Shown piece by piece: positions 1 to 6,402 of a DNA stretch of 13,550 bases. The stretch's first letter is position 1. Each line of letters begins with the position of its first letter. The notes below the pieces were generated by a model that was not told the origin of the DNA, made no database searches, and was given only the letters and a program-made list of their open reading frames with translations. A program made the position numbers and the translations under genes. Source of the stretch: Syntrophaceae bacterium. GTDB lineage: Bacteria; Desulfobacterota; Syntrophorhabdia; Syntrophorhabdales; WCHB1-27. The stretch lies in assembly GCA_003165115.1 (NCBI GenBank), contig PLSJ01000184.1, forward strand, positions 562 through 14,111, written 5' to 3'.

Positions 1-497
1 TCTCAAAGAGCGATACCGGTTTACGGAATCTTTGAAACCGGCTCAAAGTGGGCCGGGACAGGCCGTCTCTCCAGAGTATCAAAGTAACGTCCCGGCTGAG
101 TAAGATTTTCCCTCTTTTCCGCTCTCTCTGTCAAAGCGACAAGGAGGGGTGACATCCAGGCACGACAAGGAGGCATGACAAGCAGGAGTGACAAAAAGCA
201 TTCTTGGCGGTTTTCTCGCAAAAACAATCACGATAGGCTGTGGGGAGCAGCCGAGCGCTTCTTTCCTCCCTATTCACTTTGCATTGTTTTCAGTTTGTGC
301 AATAGTATGCACGGTAATCCGCAACTTGCAGAACTCTCGCGGTTGGAGGGAAAAGCGAAGGATATAGGATTACGGGAACACAGGGAACGACTGCCTCGCC
401 CTTAAGGGAGAAAAAGTGTTAATTCAAGACCTGACCCCCGCTGACCTCCGATGAAAACATTAGGATACAGATTGCGAAGGAAGGACTGAATCTTCCC
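1..497. other. Intergenic region with short repeats, no convincing gene
   Basis: No ORF here has a usable ribosome binding site together with protein-like sequence. What can be seen is repeat structure. CCGGTTT at 16-22 is inverted as AAACCGG at 35-41. GCCGGGAC at 52-59 is inverted as GTCCCGGC at 89-96. TCAAAG occurs at 3, 43, 79 and 131. CGACAAGGAGG is directly repeated at 137-147 and 163-173, in a stretch full of TGACA. The phrase TTCAAGACCTGACCCC near 423-438 is one I associate, from memory only, with flanks of REP-type transposases. The region looks like decayed intergenic or mobile-element DNA. Confidence 0.5.
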
Positions 498-701
498 ATG
501 TCATCCTCGTTAGAAAACAACATACCAATCATGGTAACCTCAGCACGTCTGGCATTGCTCGCTGATCGACGCGATGAGTTTGATCGTGTCCTGGAGACAA
601 TTAGCTACACGCGCCCGGAGATCGCCGACATGCTGCTTCGAGAAGATGACGAGCTGTACTATTGGGAGGAAGATATAGGTTCTTCGGCGCCAGGCGGATG
701 A
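498..701 (+). CDS. Small acidic hypothetical protein, doubtful
   Basis: This ORF of 67 codons starts with ATG and ends with TGA, and I do not recognise the protein. Residues 12-47 read like a helical segment, and the end is acidic and aromatic (DDELYYWEED, about residues 50-59). The mixture of Asp, Glu, Arg and Leu is more protein-like than the random ORFs around it. Against it, the purine-rich AGGAAGG lies about 15 bases before the ATG, too far for a normal Shine-Dalgarno, and the second possible start at Met12 has none. There are no adjacent co-directional genes. It may be a remnant of a longer gene or an orphan small protein. Confidence 0.3.
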   Translation: MSSSLENNIPIMVTSARLALLADRRDEFDRVLETISYTRPEIADMLLREDDELYYWEEDIGSSAPGG

Positions 702-1131
702 CCCATGGGTAGAGGTGAATCAGATCGTTGAAGTCACTCAGCCGCGGATGTCTTTCTGCGCTGTATGCTGGGCTTAGATAGCTCTTTCTCGCGGAAATCC
801 CCCCCTCAGACTATCTACCCTTCGCAGGTGTATCAGGCCGTGACGGCTTACATCCTCTAGTTCCCTGAGAAGCGCCGACGAGCGAGATGCCCCTTGAGCA
901 TATCTCGGCAACAAGCGGAAGCACCATGAAAGGCGAGATGGCCGAAGGGTCAAGCAAACGTATTACGGAATCCCGGCTTGGATGGGAGCGTATGGCGCCC
1001 TCCCCTATCGGTTGGACGCGAGCAACGATGCCGCCATAGGCAGCGTTACCTCATAACGGGACTATGAGGACACATAGGGCGAATGGACAATTCCGCAGGG
1101 ATGACGGTGGATTCGAATCGGCACCTTGTTT
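702..1131. other. Intergenic region, nothing coding recognised
   Basis: All six frames are broken by stops. A 40-codon stretch at about 750-860 on the plus strand is open but has no start or binding site. I see no RNA gene. The region probably continues the non-coding DNA that flanks the doubtful ORF at 498-701. Confidence 0.4.
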
Positions 1132-1216
1132 TAATGACCCCCCCTCACCCTACCCTCTCCCCAAGGGGAGAGGGATAAAAAGGTTTCTCTGCTCATCACA
1201 AGGGGCGAGGGAAGAA
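1132..1216. repeat. REP-like palindromic intergenic repeat
   Basis: The core is a perfect 10-bp inverted repeat: CCCTCTCCCC at 1153-1162 and GGGGAGAGGG at 1165-1174, separated by AA. Outside it, CCCCTCACCC at 1141-1150 can pair, with a mismatch, with the GGGGCGAGGG stretch around 1202-1211, so the whole unit folds as a long imperfect hairpin. This CCCTCACCC / CCCTCTCCCC architecture is a widespread intergenic repeat type in proteobacterial genomes. It lies about 230 bases beyond the end of the minus-strand operon and has no T-run, so it is not a classical terminator, although it could protect a 3' end. Confidence 0.65.
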
Positions 1217-1448
1217 GAAGGAAAAGACGGGTTACACGCTGTCAATTCCGGCATCGATCATGGTTGTACTCGATGACGGATCGGGTGGACGACGGCATGG
1301 TCGGAATCGTGAGGTTTGGATGCGATCTGAGCACTGTAGACCGGAGGCGTACTACTGTACGTCGGAGCGTCACGGGGCGAAGAGCGCGCCAAAGATCGCG
1401 ACTTTCGACCATGCCGTCGGCCGGCCGCCTGACGGGGCCTTTCGCCGC
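1217..1448. other. 3' flank of the flavoprotein operon
   Basis: No gene is supported. Open frames here are extensions of the antisense or out-of-frame shadow of the isomerase-like gene. Short GC-rich self-complementary words such as GGCCGGCC occur near 1420, but I see no hairpin plus U-run that would mark where the minus-strand operon terminates. Confidence 0.4.
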
Positions 1449-2450
1449 TTACGCGACCTTGCCGCTGAGTTCGCTTATCGTCTTCGATCCGCTGTACCAC
1501 AGACCGACAACGAGCTCTTCCTTCAGCCTGTCCACCTCGTGGATCACGTTTTTTGCCGATTGCCCGGACCATTTCAGGAATGGAAGGGCCATGGACGTGA
1601 GGGTCGCGCCGAGGGCAAGGGCCTTGGCCATATCGATCCCTGTCCTGATGCCTCCCCCTCCGATGAGCTGCTGCCCCTGTCTCAGCCATTTGCGGCTGCG
1701 GACGATCGCGTCCCTGGTGCACGTGCCGAGGCCCTCGTATACCGCATAATCCTTGCCCTGGATGAGACCTTCGACCTTGGGCCAGTTCGTGCCGCCCAGG
1801 CCCGCGACGTCTATCCCCGCGATCTTTTTTGTCGCCGCCCAGCGGACGATCGATTCCGGCAGGCCGCACCCCACCTCCTTGAGGAATACGGGGTAAGGGA
1901 AATCGTCGATTATCGCCTCCAGCGCGCCAACGGCGCCACTGAAATCGCTCTCCCCGTCGGACTGAAGGATCTCGTGCAGCGGGTTCACGTAGAGGATGAT
2001 CCCATCCGCGCGGATCGACTCGACAGCCTCAATAAGGTAGTCCCTGCCTCTCTTCGCGTGGACAAGACCGAGATTGGCGAGCAGTGGGATGGTAGGCGCA
2101 AGGTCTCTCAGCAGATACGATTCGGCCCCCGCCTTCTTCTCCAGCATGGGCCGCTCCGACCCCACCGCCATGGCTATCCGGCAATGCTCGGCGGCGGTTG
2201 CAAGGTTTCTGTTGATGCCGGCCGACCGGGAACCGCCGCCCGTGATGGGGGCGATAAGGAGCGGGATCGAGAGGGTCCGCCCCAAAAACTGGACGGTTGT
2301 GTCTATGTCGCCCTTCGCAAAGTCGGGCACGTCTCCGGTGAGGCTCAGGCATTCGAGACACGTAGGGAGATTCGACTCCACGTCGCGGGTAAGACATGTC
2401 TCTATATGAGCGTCCTTTATGGGGTTGTAGCCCCGGCTATCCGCTTCCAC
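1449..2450 (-). CDS. Type-2 isopentenyl-diphosphate isomerase-like FMN protein with altered active site
   Basis: This 333-residue protein is a clear homologue of type-2 isopentenyl-diphosphate delta-isomerase (Fni/IDI-2), an FMN-dependent TIM-barrel enzyme of isoprenoid synthesis. Family landmarks appear in order: ITGGG at 69-73, AVGSE at 95-99, ANLGL at 125-129, KEVG at 191-194, GLGGTNW at 217-223, GGGGIRTGID at 264-273 and a C-terminal SGSKTISEL. Length is normal for the family. The family motif HxNxxQE, which carries the catalytic Gln and the Mg-binding Glu, reads YVNPLHE here (154-160): His is Tyr and Gln is His, while Asn156 and Glu160 remain. The N-terminal RK pair that contacts the diphosphate reads IK (11-12). 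The start is GTG with GGAG 7 bases upstream, 3 bases after the previous gene's stop. It is either a divergent isomerase or a paralogue with another substrate. Family assignment is firm; the reaction is not. Confidence 0.85.
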   Translation of the reverse strand: MEADSRGYNPIKDAHIETCLTRDVESNLPTCLECLSLTGDVPDFAKGDIDTTVQFLGRTLSIPLLIAPITGGGSRSAGINRNLATAAEHCRIAMAVGSERPMLEKKAGAESYLLRDLAPTIPLLANLGLVHAKRGRDYLIEAVESIRADGIILYVNPLHEILQSDGESDFSGAVGALEAIIDDFPYPVFLKEVGCGLPESIVRWAATKKIAGIDVAGLGGTNWPKVEGLIQGKDYAVYEGLGTCTRDAIVRSRKWLRQGQQLIGGGGIRTGIDMAKALALGATLTSMALPFLKWSGQSAKNVIHEVDRLKEELVVGLWYSGSKTISELSGKVA

Positions 2451-2453
2451 CCG

Positions 2454-3038
2454 CTACTCCCGCACGTCTTCCCCGACCAGCCTTCGCCCGGCCCGCTGCA
2501 CGTCCCGAAAAGCGCTCTCGTGGTCGCGGATCGCCCCTTTCTTATCTATGCCGAGATAGCTGACCGTTTCGTGTTCCCCCACGCTGATGGTCCTGAAAAA
2601 GGCCTTTGCCGTCGCCCCGCCGCACTGGACGCCGATCTCTTTTTTCATGCCTCCCACGAGCAGAAGCAATCCCTTTCTGCCGTTCTCACCTTCGGGGATA
2701 GGCTGCTTCAACAGATATTTCTCACACCAGAAGGCCTGGCACCTGTCTATCATCGTCTTTGCCTGCGCCGAAAGGCCGAAAAAGAAAATGGGAGAGGCCA
2801 GGATAAACCGGTCGGACAGCCGGATCGCGTCGCTTATCGACGCCATGTCGTCGGTCCGTACGCACCGCCCTGTCCCCTCGCACCCCCCGCAGTCCTGACA
2901 CGGCCTTATGTTCATCTCGTTCAGGGCGAATTTCGTCACCACGTGACCGGCCTCTTCGATCGACCGGATTGTCTCGGTCAGGAGTAAATCGATGTTCCCC
3001 CCGATCCTCGGCGAGCCATTGAAGGCGGCTACTTTCAT
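2454..3038 (-). CDS. Isf-like iron-sulfur flavoprotein / NADPH-dependent FMN reductase family
   Basis: This 194-residue flavodoxin-fold protein begins MKVAAFNGSPR, with the family's phosphate-binding loop (NGSPRIGGN, residues 7-15). Cysteines 47, 50, 53 and 59 form C-x2-C-x2-C-x5-C, matching the C-x2-C-x2-C-x4-7-C motif that binds a 4Fe-4S cluster in archaeal Isf. ASPIFFFGLSAQAKTMIDRC (81-100) is the usual second FMN contact region and dimer face. The likely role is cytoplasmic electron transfer or reduction of flavin, quinone or disulfide-like acceptors; the partner is unknown. The ATG has AAGGAAG about 6 bases upstream. It sits 10 bases after the upstream gene and 3 bases before the isomerase-like gene, so the three are almost certainly one transcript. 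It could be an electron donor that keeps the neighbour's FMN reduced, which IDI-2 enzymes need; that is inference. Confidence 0.85.
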   Translation of the reverse strand: MKVAAFNGSPRIGGNIDLLLTETIRSIEEAGHVVTKFALNEMNIRPCQDCGGCEGTGRCVRTDDMASISDAIRLSDRFILASPIFFFGLSAQAKTMIDRCQAFWCEKYLLKQPIPEGENGRKGLLLLVGGMKKEIGVQCGGATAKAFFRTISVGEHETVSYLGIDKKGAIRDHESAFRDVQRAGRRLVGEDVRE

Positions 3039-3048
3039 GCGAGCTTCC

Positions 3049-3477
3049 TTATTTGAGTTTTCCGAAGACGAGCGTGATCTTCTCGTCCCCGTGCTTGCGC
3101 TCCACGTCCATGCGTATCTCGATGCTGCTGTCCCTGATACCCACCGCCAACGGCATCTCGCCCTTTTCGCCCTCTATGTGGCTGATCTGCCGTGCCGCCT
3201 CTATCACCATCCCGCCTATCTCGGCGCCCGGCGTCGGCAGCTCCGTATCCCTGTACTCGGCCTCCGCTTTCACGGCGCCGTTCGCGGTCCTTTCCAGGCT
3301 GATCTTCTTTGCATTGCGGTCGACGCCGTGAAGGATCGCCAACGCGAGCCATTTCAGGGCAGCCTCCCCTTTGTCCGCATCCTTCCCAAGCTGAGCCATC
3401 TCCTTGAGGGGATCGGTCTCGGCGAAACAATCGCACAACTCCTGCATCCTCTGATGGGGCGTTCCCATGTCTCTCAT
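3049..3477 (-). CDS. Hypothetical protein, first gene of flavoprotein operon
   Basis: I do not recognise this 142-residue protein. It has no signal peptide or membrane segment. The N-terminal half is helical, with Cys15 and Cys17 (LCDCF) and a hydrophobic helix at about 41-51 (LKWLALAILHG). The C-terminal half alternates as beta strands, with an IEIRMDVERKHGDEKITLVF stretch at the end, consistent with a small alpha-plus-beta domain. The start is strongly supported by GGAGG 7 bases before ATG. It leads the minus-strand operon, and its stop is 10 bases from the Isf-like gene, so it may be an accessory or substrate-binding partner of the two flavoproteins. No function is claimed. Confidence 0.8.
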   Translation of the reverse strand: MRDMGTPHQRMQELCDCFAETDPLKEMAQLGKDADKGEAALKWLALAILHGVDRNAKKISLERTANGAVKAEAEYRDTELPTPGAEIGGMVIEAARQISHIEGEKGEMPLAVGIRDSSIEIRMDVERKHGDEKITLVFGKLK

Positions 3478-3531
3478 GACTGAACCTCCATTTTACGCGA
3501 TAAAGAAGCGTTTTCTCAACACTAAAGGTAA

Positions 3532-3665
3532 GCACCGGCGCTTGTCCCTGCAAGGCAGGCGCCCGGTCGCGGAAGCGGAAGCGACCCCGCCGGTGCGCGC
3601 CAAGGTTGACGATCTTCTTTTCGGGAACTAAAGTTAGCTAGTGCGGGCGGCGCACCGGCCCGCGT
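3532..3665. promoter_or_regulatory. Nested inverted repeats in divergent intergenic region
   Basis: Three related GC-rich words occur. A is GCACCGGCG at 3532-3540, B is CGCCGGTGCGC at 3588-3598, and C is GCGCACCGGC at 3650-3659. B is complementary to A over 9 bases and to C over 10 bases, so the two pairings exclude each other. Inside the A-B arm lie two smaller hairpins: CCTGC/GCAGG at about 3547-3559, and GGTCGC/GCGACC at 3565-3570 and 3581-3586. C also sits in the loop of its own hairpin, GCGGGC at 3643-3648 with GCCCGC at 3658-3663. Because the predicted uspA promoter lies between B and C, these may act as DNA operators rather than as one RNA switch. Confidence 0.45.
3606..3634 (+). promoter_or_regulatory. 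Sigma70-type promoter for the UspA gene
   Basis: TTGACG at 3606-3611 and TAAAGT at 3629-3634 are separated by exactly 17 bases, a near-consensus -35 and a fair -10. Transcription would start near 3641, giving a leader of about 100 bases that begins with the GCGGGC/GCCCGC hairpin. Confidence 0.5.
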
Positions 3666-3690
3666 GTAGGGAGAAAGCTGCGCACAAAAC

Positions 3691-3727
3691 AAAAAGGGCC
3701 GCCCCGGCCGCTCGTCCGGGCGGGTCC
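3691..3727 (-). terminator. Terminator-like hairpin on the minus strand within the UspA leader
   Basis: Bases 3696-3727 fold into a roughly 11-bp GC-rich hairpin with small bulges (GGG/TCC, CCGCCC/GGGCGG, GG/CC, 8-base loop). Read on the minus strand the stem is followed directly by TTTTTGTTTTG, the signature of an intrinsic terminator. It would stop antisense transcription from the UspA side before the divergent flavoprotein operon. On the plus strand the same stem lies just upstream of the ribosome binding site of the UspA gene. Confidence 0.4.
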
Positions 3728-3744
3728 ATTCCAGGGAGATTACG

Positions 3745-4200
3745 ATGATCGAAAAACTTCTCGTGCCCACCGACGGCTCGGAGACGTCCAGGAAAGCGGC
3801 AAAATACGCCTTCTCATTGGCCGCGCTTTCCGGCGGAAGCGTCACGCTCCTCAGCGTCATCAACAGGGACCTCTTTATCGGCAAACCCACCATACCCGCC
3901 ACGATGACCCCCACCCATATCGTGGAATCCCTCGAAGATTTCCTCAGACAGGCCGCCGAACAGGACATGCAGGAATTGGAGAAGCTGGGCGGGCAAAAGG
4001 GGGTCGGAACACGTCAGGTAATCAGGTACGGACACCCGGTCGAGGAGATCATAAAAGAGGCGGAGAGGGAAAAGGCCGACCTCATCGTGATGGGCTCCCA
4101 TGGGAAAAGCGCCCTGAACGCCGCCGTCCTCGGAAGCGTCACCTTCGGCGTCATCCATACGGATACGAAGATACCGGTCCTTATCGTCCGGCGCTCCTAG
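3745..4200 (+). CDS. Universal stress protein, UspA family, ATP-binding type
   Basis: This single-domain USP protein has 151 residues, the usual family length. It starts with the first beta strand and nucleotide loop (KLLVPTDGS, Asp10). The ATP-binding signature G-x2-G-x9-G-S is intact: Gly117, Gly120, Gly130 and Ser131. It ends with the typical PVLIVRR strand. It should therefore be a cytoplasmic, ATP-binding, dimeric stress protein of the MJ0577 type rather than the non-binding UspA type. The ATG has GGGAG 6 bases upstream. The gene stands alone between the divergent operon and the helicase, with a promoter at 3606-3634 and two leader hairpins, suggesting individual stress-responsive control. 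The family is certain; the stress it responds to cannot be read from the sequence. Confidence 0.95.
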   Translation: MIEKLLVPTDGSETSRKAAKYAFSLAALSGGSVTLLSVINRDLFIGKPTIPATMTPTHIVESLEDFLRQAAEQDMQELEKLGGQKGVGTRQVIRYGHPVEEIIKEAEREKADLIVMGSHGKSALNAAVLGSVTFGVIHTDTKIPVLIVRRS

Positions 4201-4400
4201 CACCGGACGCCCCCTTCTACCCGAACCGGGCGCTCCACTTTTCACTTCCTCTTTTTGCGCATTGGCTCTCGCTTGCGCGGCGCTTCAGGCTTGCGGTCGG
4301 GAGGAGTTTGTGCTACCGTCTGGAAGCCGCGCCGCGCGGTTTAGCCTGTACGGTGAAAGCGCCTCGAAGGCAACCGGAAAGCGACGGATGAAAGGGCGGG
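4201..4400 (+). other. Spacer between UspA and helicase genes
   Basis: CGCCC and GGGCG around 4208-4232 with an inner CCCG-AAC-CGGG can form a modest hairpin just after the UspA stop, but no U-run follows immediately, so it is at best a weak terminator. A GC-rich odd palindrome, CCGCGC-C-GCGCGG, lies near 4328-4340. I see no convincing promoter for the helicase. Confidence 0.3.
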
Positions 4401-5966
4401 ATGAAAATAACCCCTATCGATATCAACGCCGACTTCGCGCGTGCCCTCGACCTCATGGAACATTCGACCCGCCACGTCTTCATCACCGGGAAGGCGGGCA
4501 CGGGGAAATCGACGCTCCTTGACCTCTTCCGAAGGACCACTCACAAAGAAGTCGCGGTGCTCGCGCCCACGGGCGTGGCCGCCCTCAACGTGCAGGGTCA
4601 GACGATCCATTCCTTTTTCAATTTCAAGCCTGGCGTCACCCCTGACAAGATCAGGAAGGTCCATGATGGAGATATCTACAGGGAGTTCGACACGATCATC
4701 ATCGACGAGGTCTCCATGGTGCGCGCCGATCTTCTCGATTGCGTCGAAAAGTTCCTGCGTCTGAACGGCGCCCGGCGCAACAAGTGGTTCGGAGGCGTGC
4801 AGATGGTCTTTATCGGCGACCTCTATCAGCTCCCGCCTGTCGTCACCGCGCCGGAGAGGGAGATCTTCACGCACCGGTACGAAACGCCCTACTTCTTCTC
4901 CGCGCAGGTCTTCAAGGAACCGACGTACGACATGGAGCTGATCGAGCTGGAGAAGGTCTATCGCCAGACGGAGCCTGAATTCATCGGTCTCCTCAATGCC
5001 ATCCGGAACAGGTCCTGCACCGACGCCGACATCGAAAAGCTGAACGAGCGGCTGGACCCTGGGTTCGTCTCCCCCGACGACGCCTTTTGCGTCACCCTGA
5101 CCAGCACCAACGCGCTCGCCGCGGCCCGCAACGCGGAGAAGCTCGACGCCCTTCCCGGCCCGCCCGAGCACTATACGTCCACCATCACCGGTACCTTCGA
5201 CCGCTCCTCCCTGCCCGCGGAGGAGACCCTGAATCTCAAGCCGGGCGCACAGGTGATGCTCGTCAACAACGACAAGGCCGGCCGGTGGGTAAACGGGACG
5301 ATAGGCATCGTCTCGGCCCTCAAGGAGCCCCGCGGCGAGGAAAACCCCGTGCACGTGACGCTCTCCGATGGCGCGCTTGTCGAGGTGCCGCCCTGCACGT
5401 GGGAGATCTTCGAGTACCAGTATGACAGGGCCACGAAACGCATCAGTGCCAGAAAGACGGGCACCTTCACCCAGTATCCGATCCGCCTTGCCTGGGCGGT
5501 CACCATCCACAAGAGCCAGGGCAAGACCTTCGACAGGGTCGTCATCGACATAGGCCGGGGCGCGTTTGCCCACGGCCAGGTCTACGTGGCGCTCAGCCGC
5601 TGCACGAGACTGGCCGGCATCACGCTCGTCCAGAAGATCACGAAGGCCCACATCCGGGCGGACTGGCGGGTAGCCGATTTCCTCACGAGGTTCCAGTACA
5701 GGAAGGCGGAAGAGAGGATGGGCATCGACGAGAAGCGCCGGGTCATCGAAGACGCCATGAGGCGCGGACTTAACCTGGAAATCCTCTACCTCAAGCCCGA
5801 CGACACGAAGTCGCGCCGCACCGTGCGGCCGATCTCCATAGAAGAGATGGAATACAGGGGGAAAGCCTTCGAAGGTCTCAGGGCTTATTGCTGCTTCCGA
5901 AAGGGCGAACGCACTTTCAGGATCGACCGGATACTGGAGATAGCGTACGACGTCGGGGGCGCGTGA
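4401..5966 (+). CDS. Pif1-like SF1B DNA helicase with C-terminal WYL domain
   Basis: This 521-residue protein carries all superfamily 1B motifs: Walker A GKAGTGKST (30-38), Ia APTGVAALN (55-63), DEAD-like IIIDEVSM (99-106), III GDLYQLPPV (139-147), VYRQ (187-190), TIHKSQGKTFD (368-378) and VI VYVALSRC (394-401). Motifs Ia, II and III are Pif1-type, so it should be a 5'-to-3' DNA helicase acting on forks, G-quadruplexes or R-loops. Residues about 456-521 form a WYL domain (EILYL, the RTVRP stretch and a terminal TFRIDRILEI). Bacterial Pif1-WYL proteins are known; in the Thermotoga elfii enzyme the WYL part is a single-stranded DNA-binding accessory. The ATG at 4401 has only a weak AGGG-type site, and the ATG at 4388 is out of frame. 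No partner genes are adjacent. Confidence 0.93.
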   Translation: MKITPIDINADFARALDLMEHSTRHVFITGKAGTGKSTLLDLFRRTTHKEVAVLAPTGVAALNVQGQTIHSFFNFKPGVTPDKIRKVHDGDIYREFDTIIIDEVSMVRADLLDCVEKFLRLNGARRNKWFGGVQMVFIGDLYQLPPVVTAPEREIFTHRYETPYFFSAQVFKEPTYDMELIELEKVYRQTEPEFIGLLNAIRNRSCTDADIEKLNERLDPGFVSPDDAFCVTLTSTNALAAARNAEKLDALPGPPEHYTSTITGTFDRSSLPAEETLNLKPGAQVMLVNNDKAGRWVNGTIGIVSALKEPRGEENPVHVTLSDGALVEVPPCTWEIFEYQYDRATKRISARKTGTFTQYPIRLAWAVTIHKSQGKTFDRVVIDIGRGAFAHGQVYVALSRCTRLAGITLVQKITKAHIRADWRVADFLTRFQYRKAEERMGIDEKRRVIEDAMRRGLNLEILYLKPDDTKSRRTVRPISIEEMEYRGKAFEGLRAYCCFRKGERTFRIDRILEIAYDVGGA

Positions 5967-5970
5967 GACC

Positions 5971-5999
5971 GGTGTCGGGGTGGCCCGGCGTCACTTCTC
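5971..5999 (+). terminator. Weak hairpin after the helicase stop
   Basis: GTCGGG at 5974-5979 pairs with CCCGGC at 5984-5989 around a GTGG loop, extended outward by two wobble pairs and one GC pair. It starts 5 bases after the stop and is followed by the pyrimidine run CTTCTCTT. It is placed correctly for a terminator but lacks a true U-tract. Confidence 0.25.
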
Positions 6000-6116
6000 T
6001 TCGGGCTCGAGTCTGTCGGGGGGTGTTCCGGCGCTGCGGGATTCGTAGCTGTCAGACCCCGTTTCCTCCTGGGGCGCCAGCTCCTCCGCAACGTCCTCTA
6101 TTGTCCTCGTACCGGT

Positions 6117-6296
6117 TTATGCGATCTTACCGAGCCGTTGGACCAGGTCGTGGAGCACTTTTTCACGCCTTTCCAGGGCCTCCCTGAAATCCCGCCTTTC
6201 CGTGCGATGGATTTCGACCTCCAGATGAGCGGTATAGTTATCGATTACGCTGCGGAGCACTTTCGCCTCTTCGTCATTCAAATCCAGTTGAGCCAC
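6117..6296 (-). CDS. Small helical hypothetical protein, 59 residues
   Basis: This GTG-started ORF encodes 59 residues, rich in Glu, Arg and Leu, predicted as two amphipathic helices (roughly 7-31 and 36-56). The pattern, beginning LNDEEAKVLRSVIDNY and ending with an REALERREKVLHDL-type helix, matches a common small uncharacterised protein of deltaproteobacterial genomes; that is from memory. The start is well supported by GGAGG 6 bases before GTG, and a promoter candidate sits at 6335-6362. The longer frame running upstream toward 6680 uses out-of-frame DNA of the MarC gene and is not part of it. In the same frame after the TAA, another 41 protein-like codons follow up to a TGA at 5991 (see findings). 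Function unknown. Confidence 0.75.
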   Translation of the reverse strand: MAQLDLNDEEAKVLRSVIDNYTAHLEVEIHRTERRDFREALERREKVLHDLVQRLGKIA

Positions 6297-6334
6297 GGGA
6301 CCCCTCCTCTCCCAAGTTATGTCTTTCTTTAGAA

Positions 6335-6362
6335 AATATAACCGTGAAATAAGGTCTTGCAA
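6335..6362 (-). promoter_or_regulatory. Promoter for the 59-residue protein gene
   Basis: On the minus strand TTGCAA (6362-6357) and TATATT (6340-6335) are 16 bases apart. The -10 matches the consensus at 5 of 6 positions. The start would fall near 6328, giving a leader of about 32 bases that contains the strong GGAGG site. The same TTGCAA-N16 layout occurs at 7747-7774. Confidence 0.4.
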
Positions 6363-6402
6363 GCGCGGGTGAACCGCTCGGGGGCGAAGGAGCCTGTCCG
6401 CT

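Noticed and set aside
175..405. 76-codon ORF on the plus strand
   Set aside because: The only Shine-Dalgarno-like AAGGAGG is one base from the ATG, the sequence runs through short repeats and it resembles no protein.
1260..2987. 575-codon open frame on the plus strand
   Set aside because: It is antisense to two clear protein families (IDI-2-like and Isf-like), has no family resemblance and is open because of the strong GC bias at codon third positions.
3490..3519. Minus-strand TTGAGA-N18-TAAAAT promoter for the flavoprotein operon
   Set aside because: The match is good, but the start site would fall at or beyond the GGAGG binding site of the first gene, leaving no usable leader.
4341..5651. 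436-codon open frame on the minus strand
   Set aside because: It lies wholly opposite the Pif1 helicase, with Arg/Gly/Asp/Val-rich content typical of GC shadows and no binding site.
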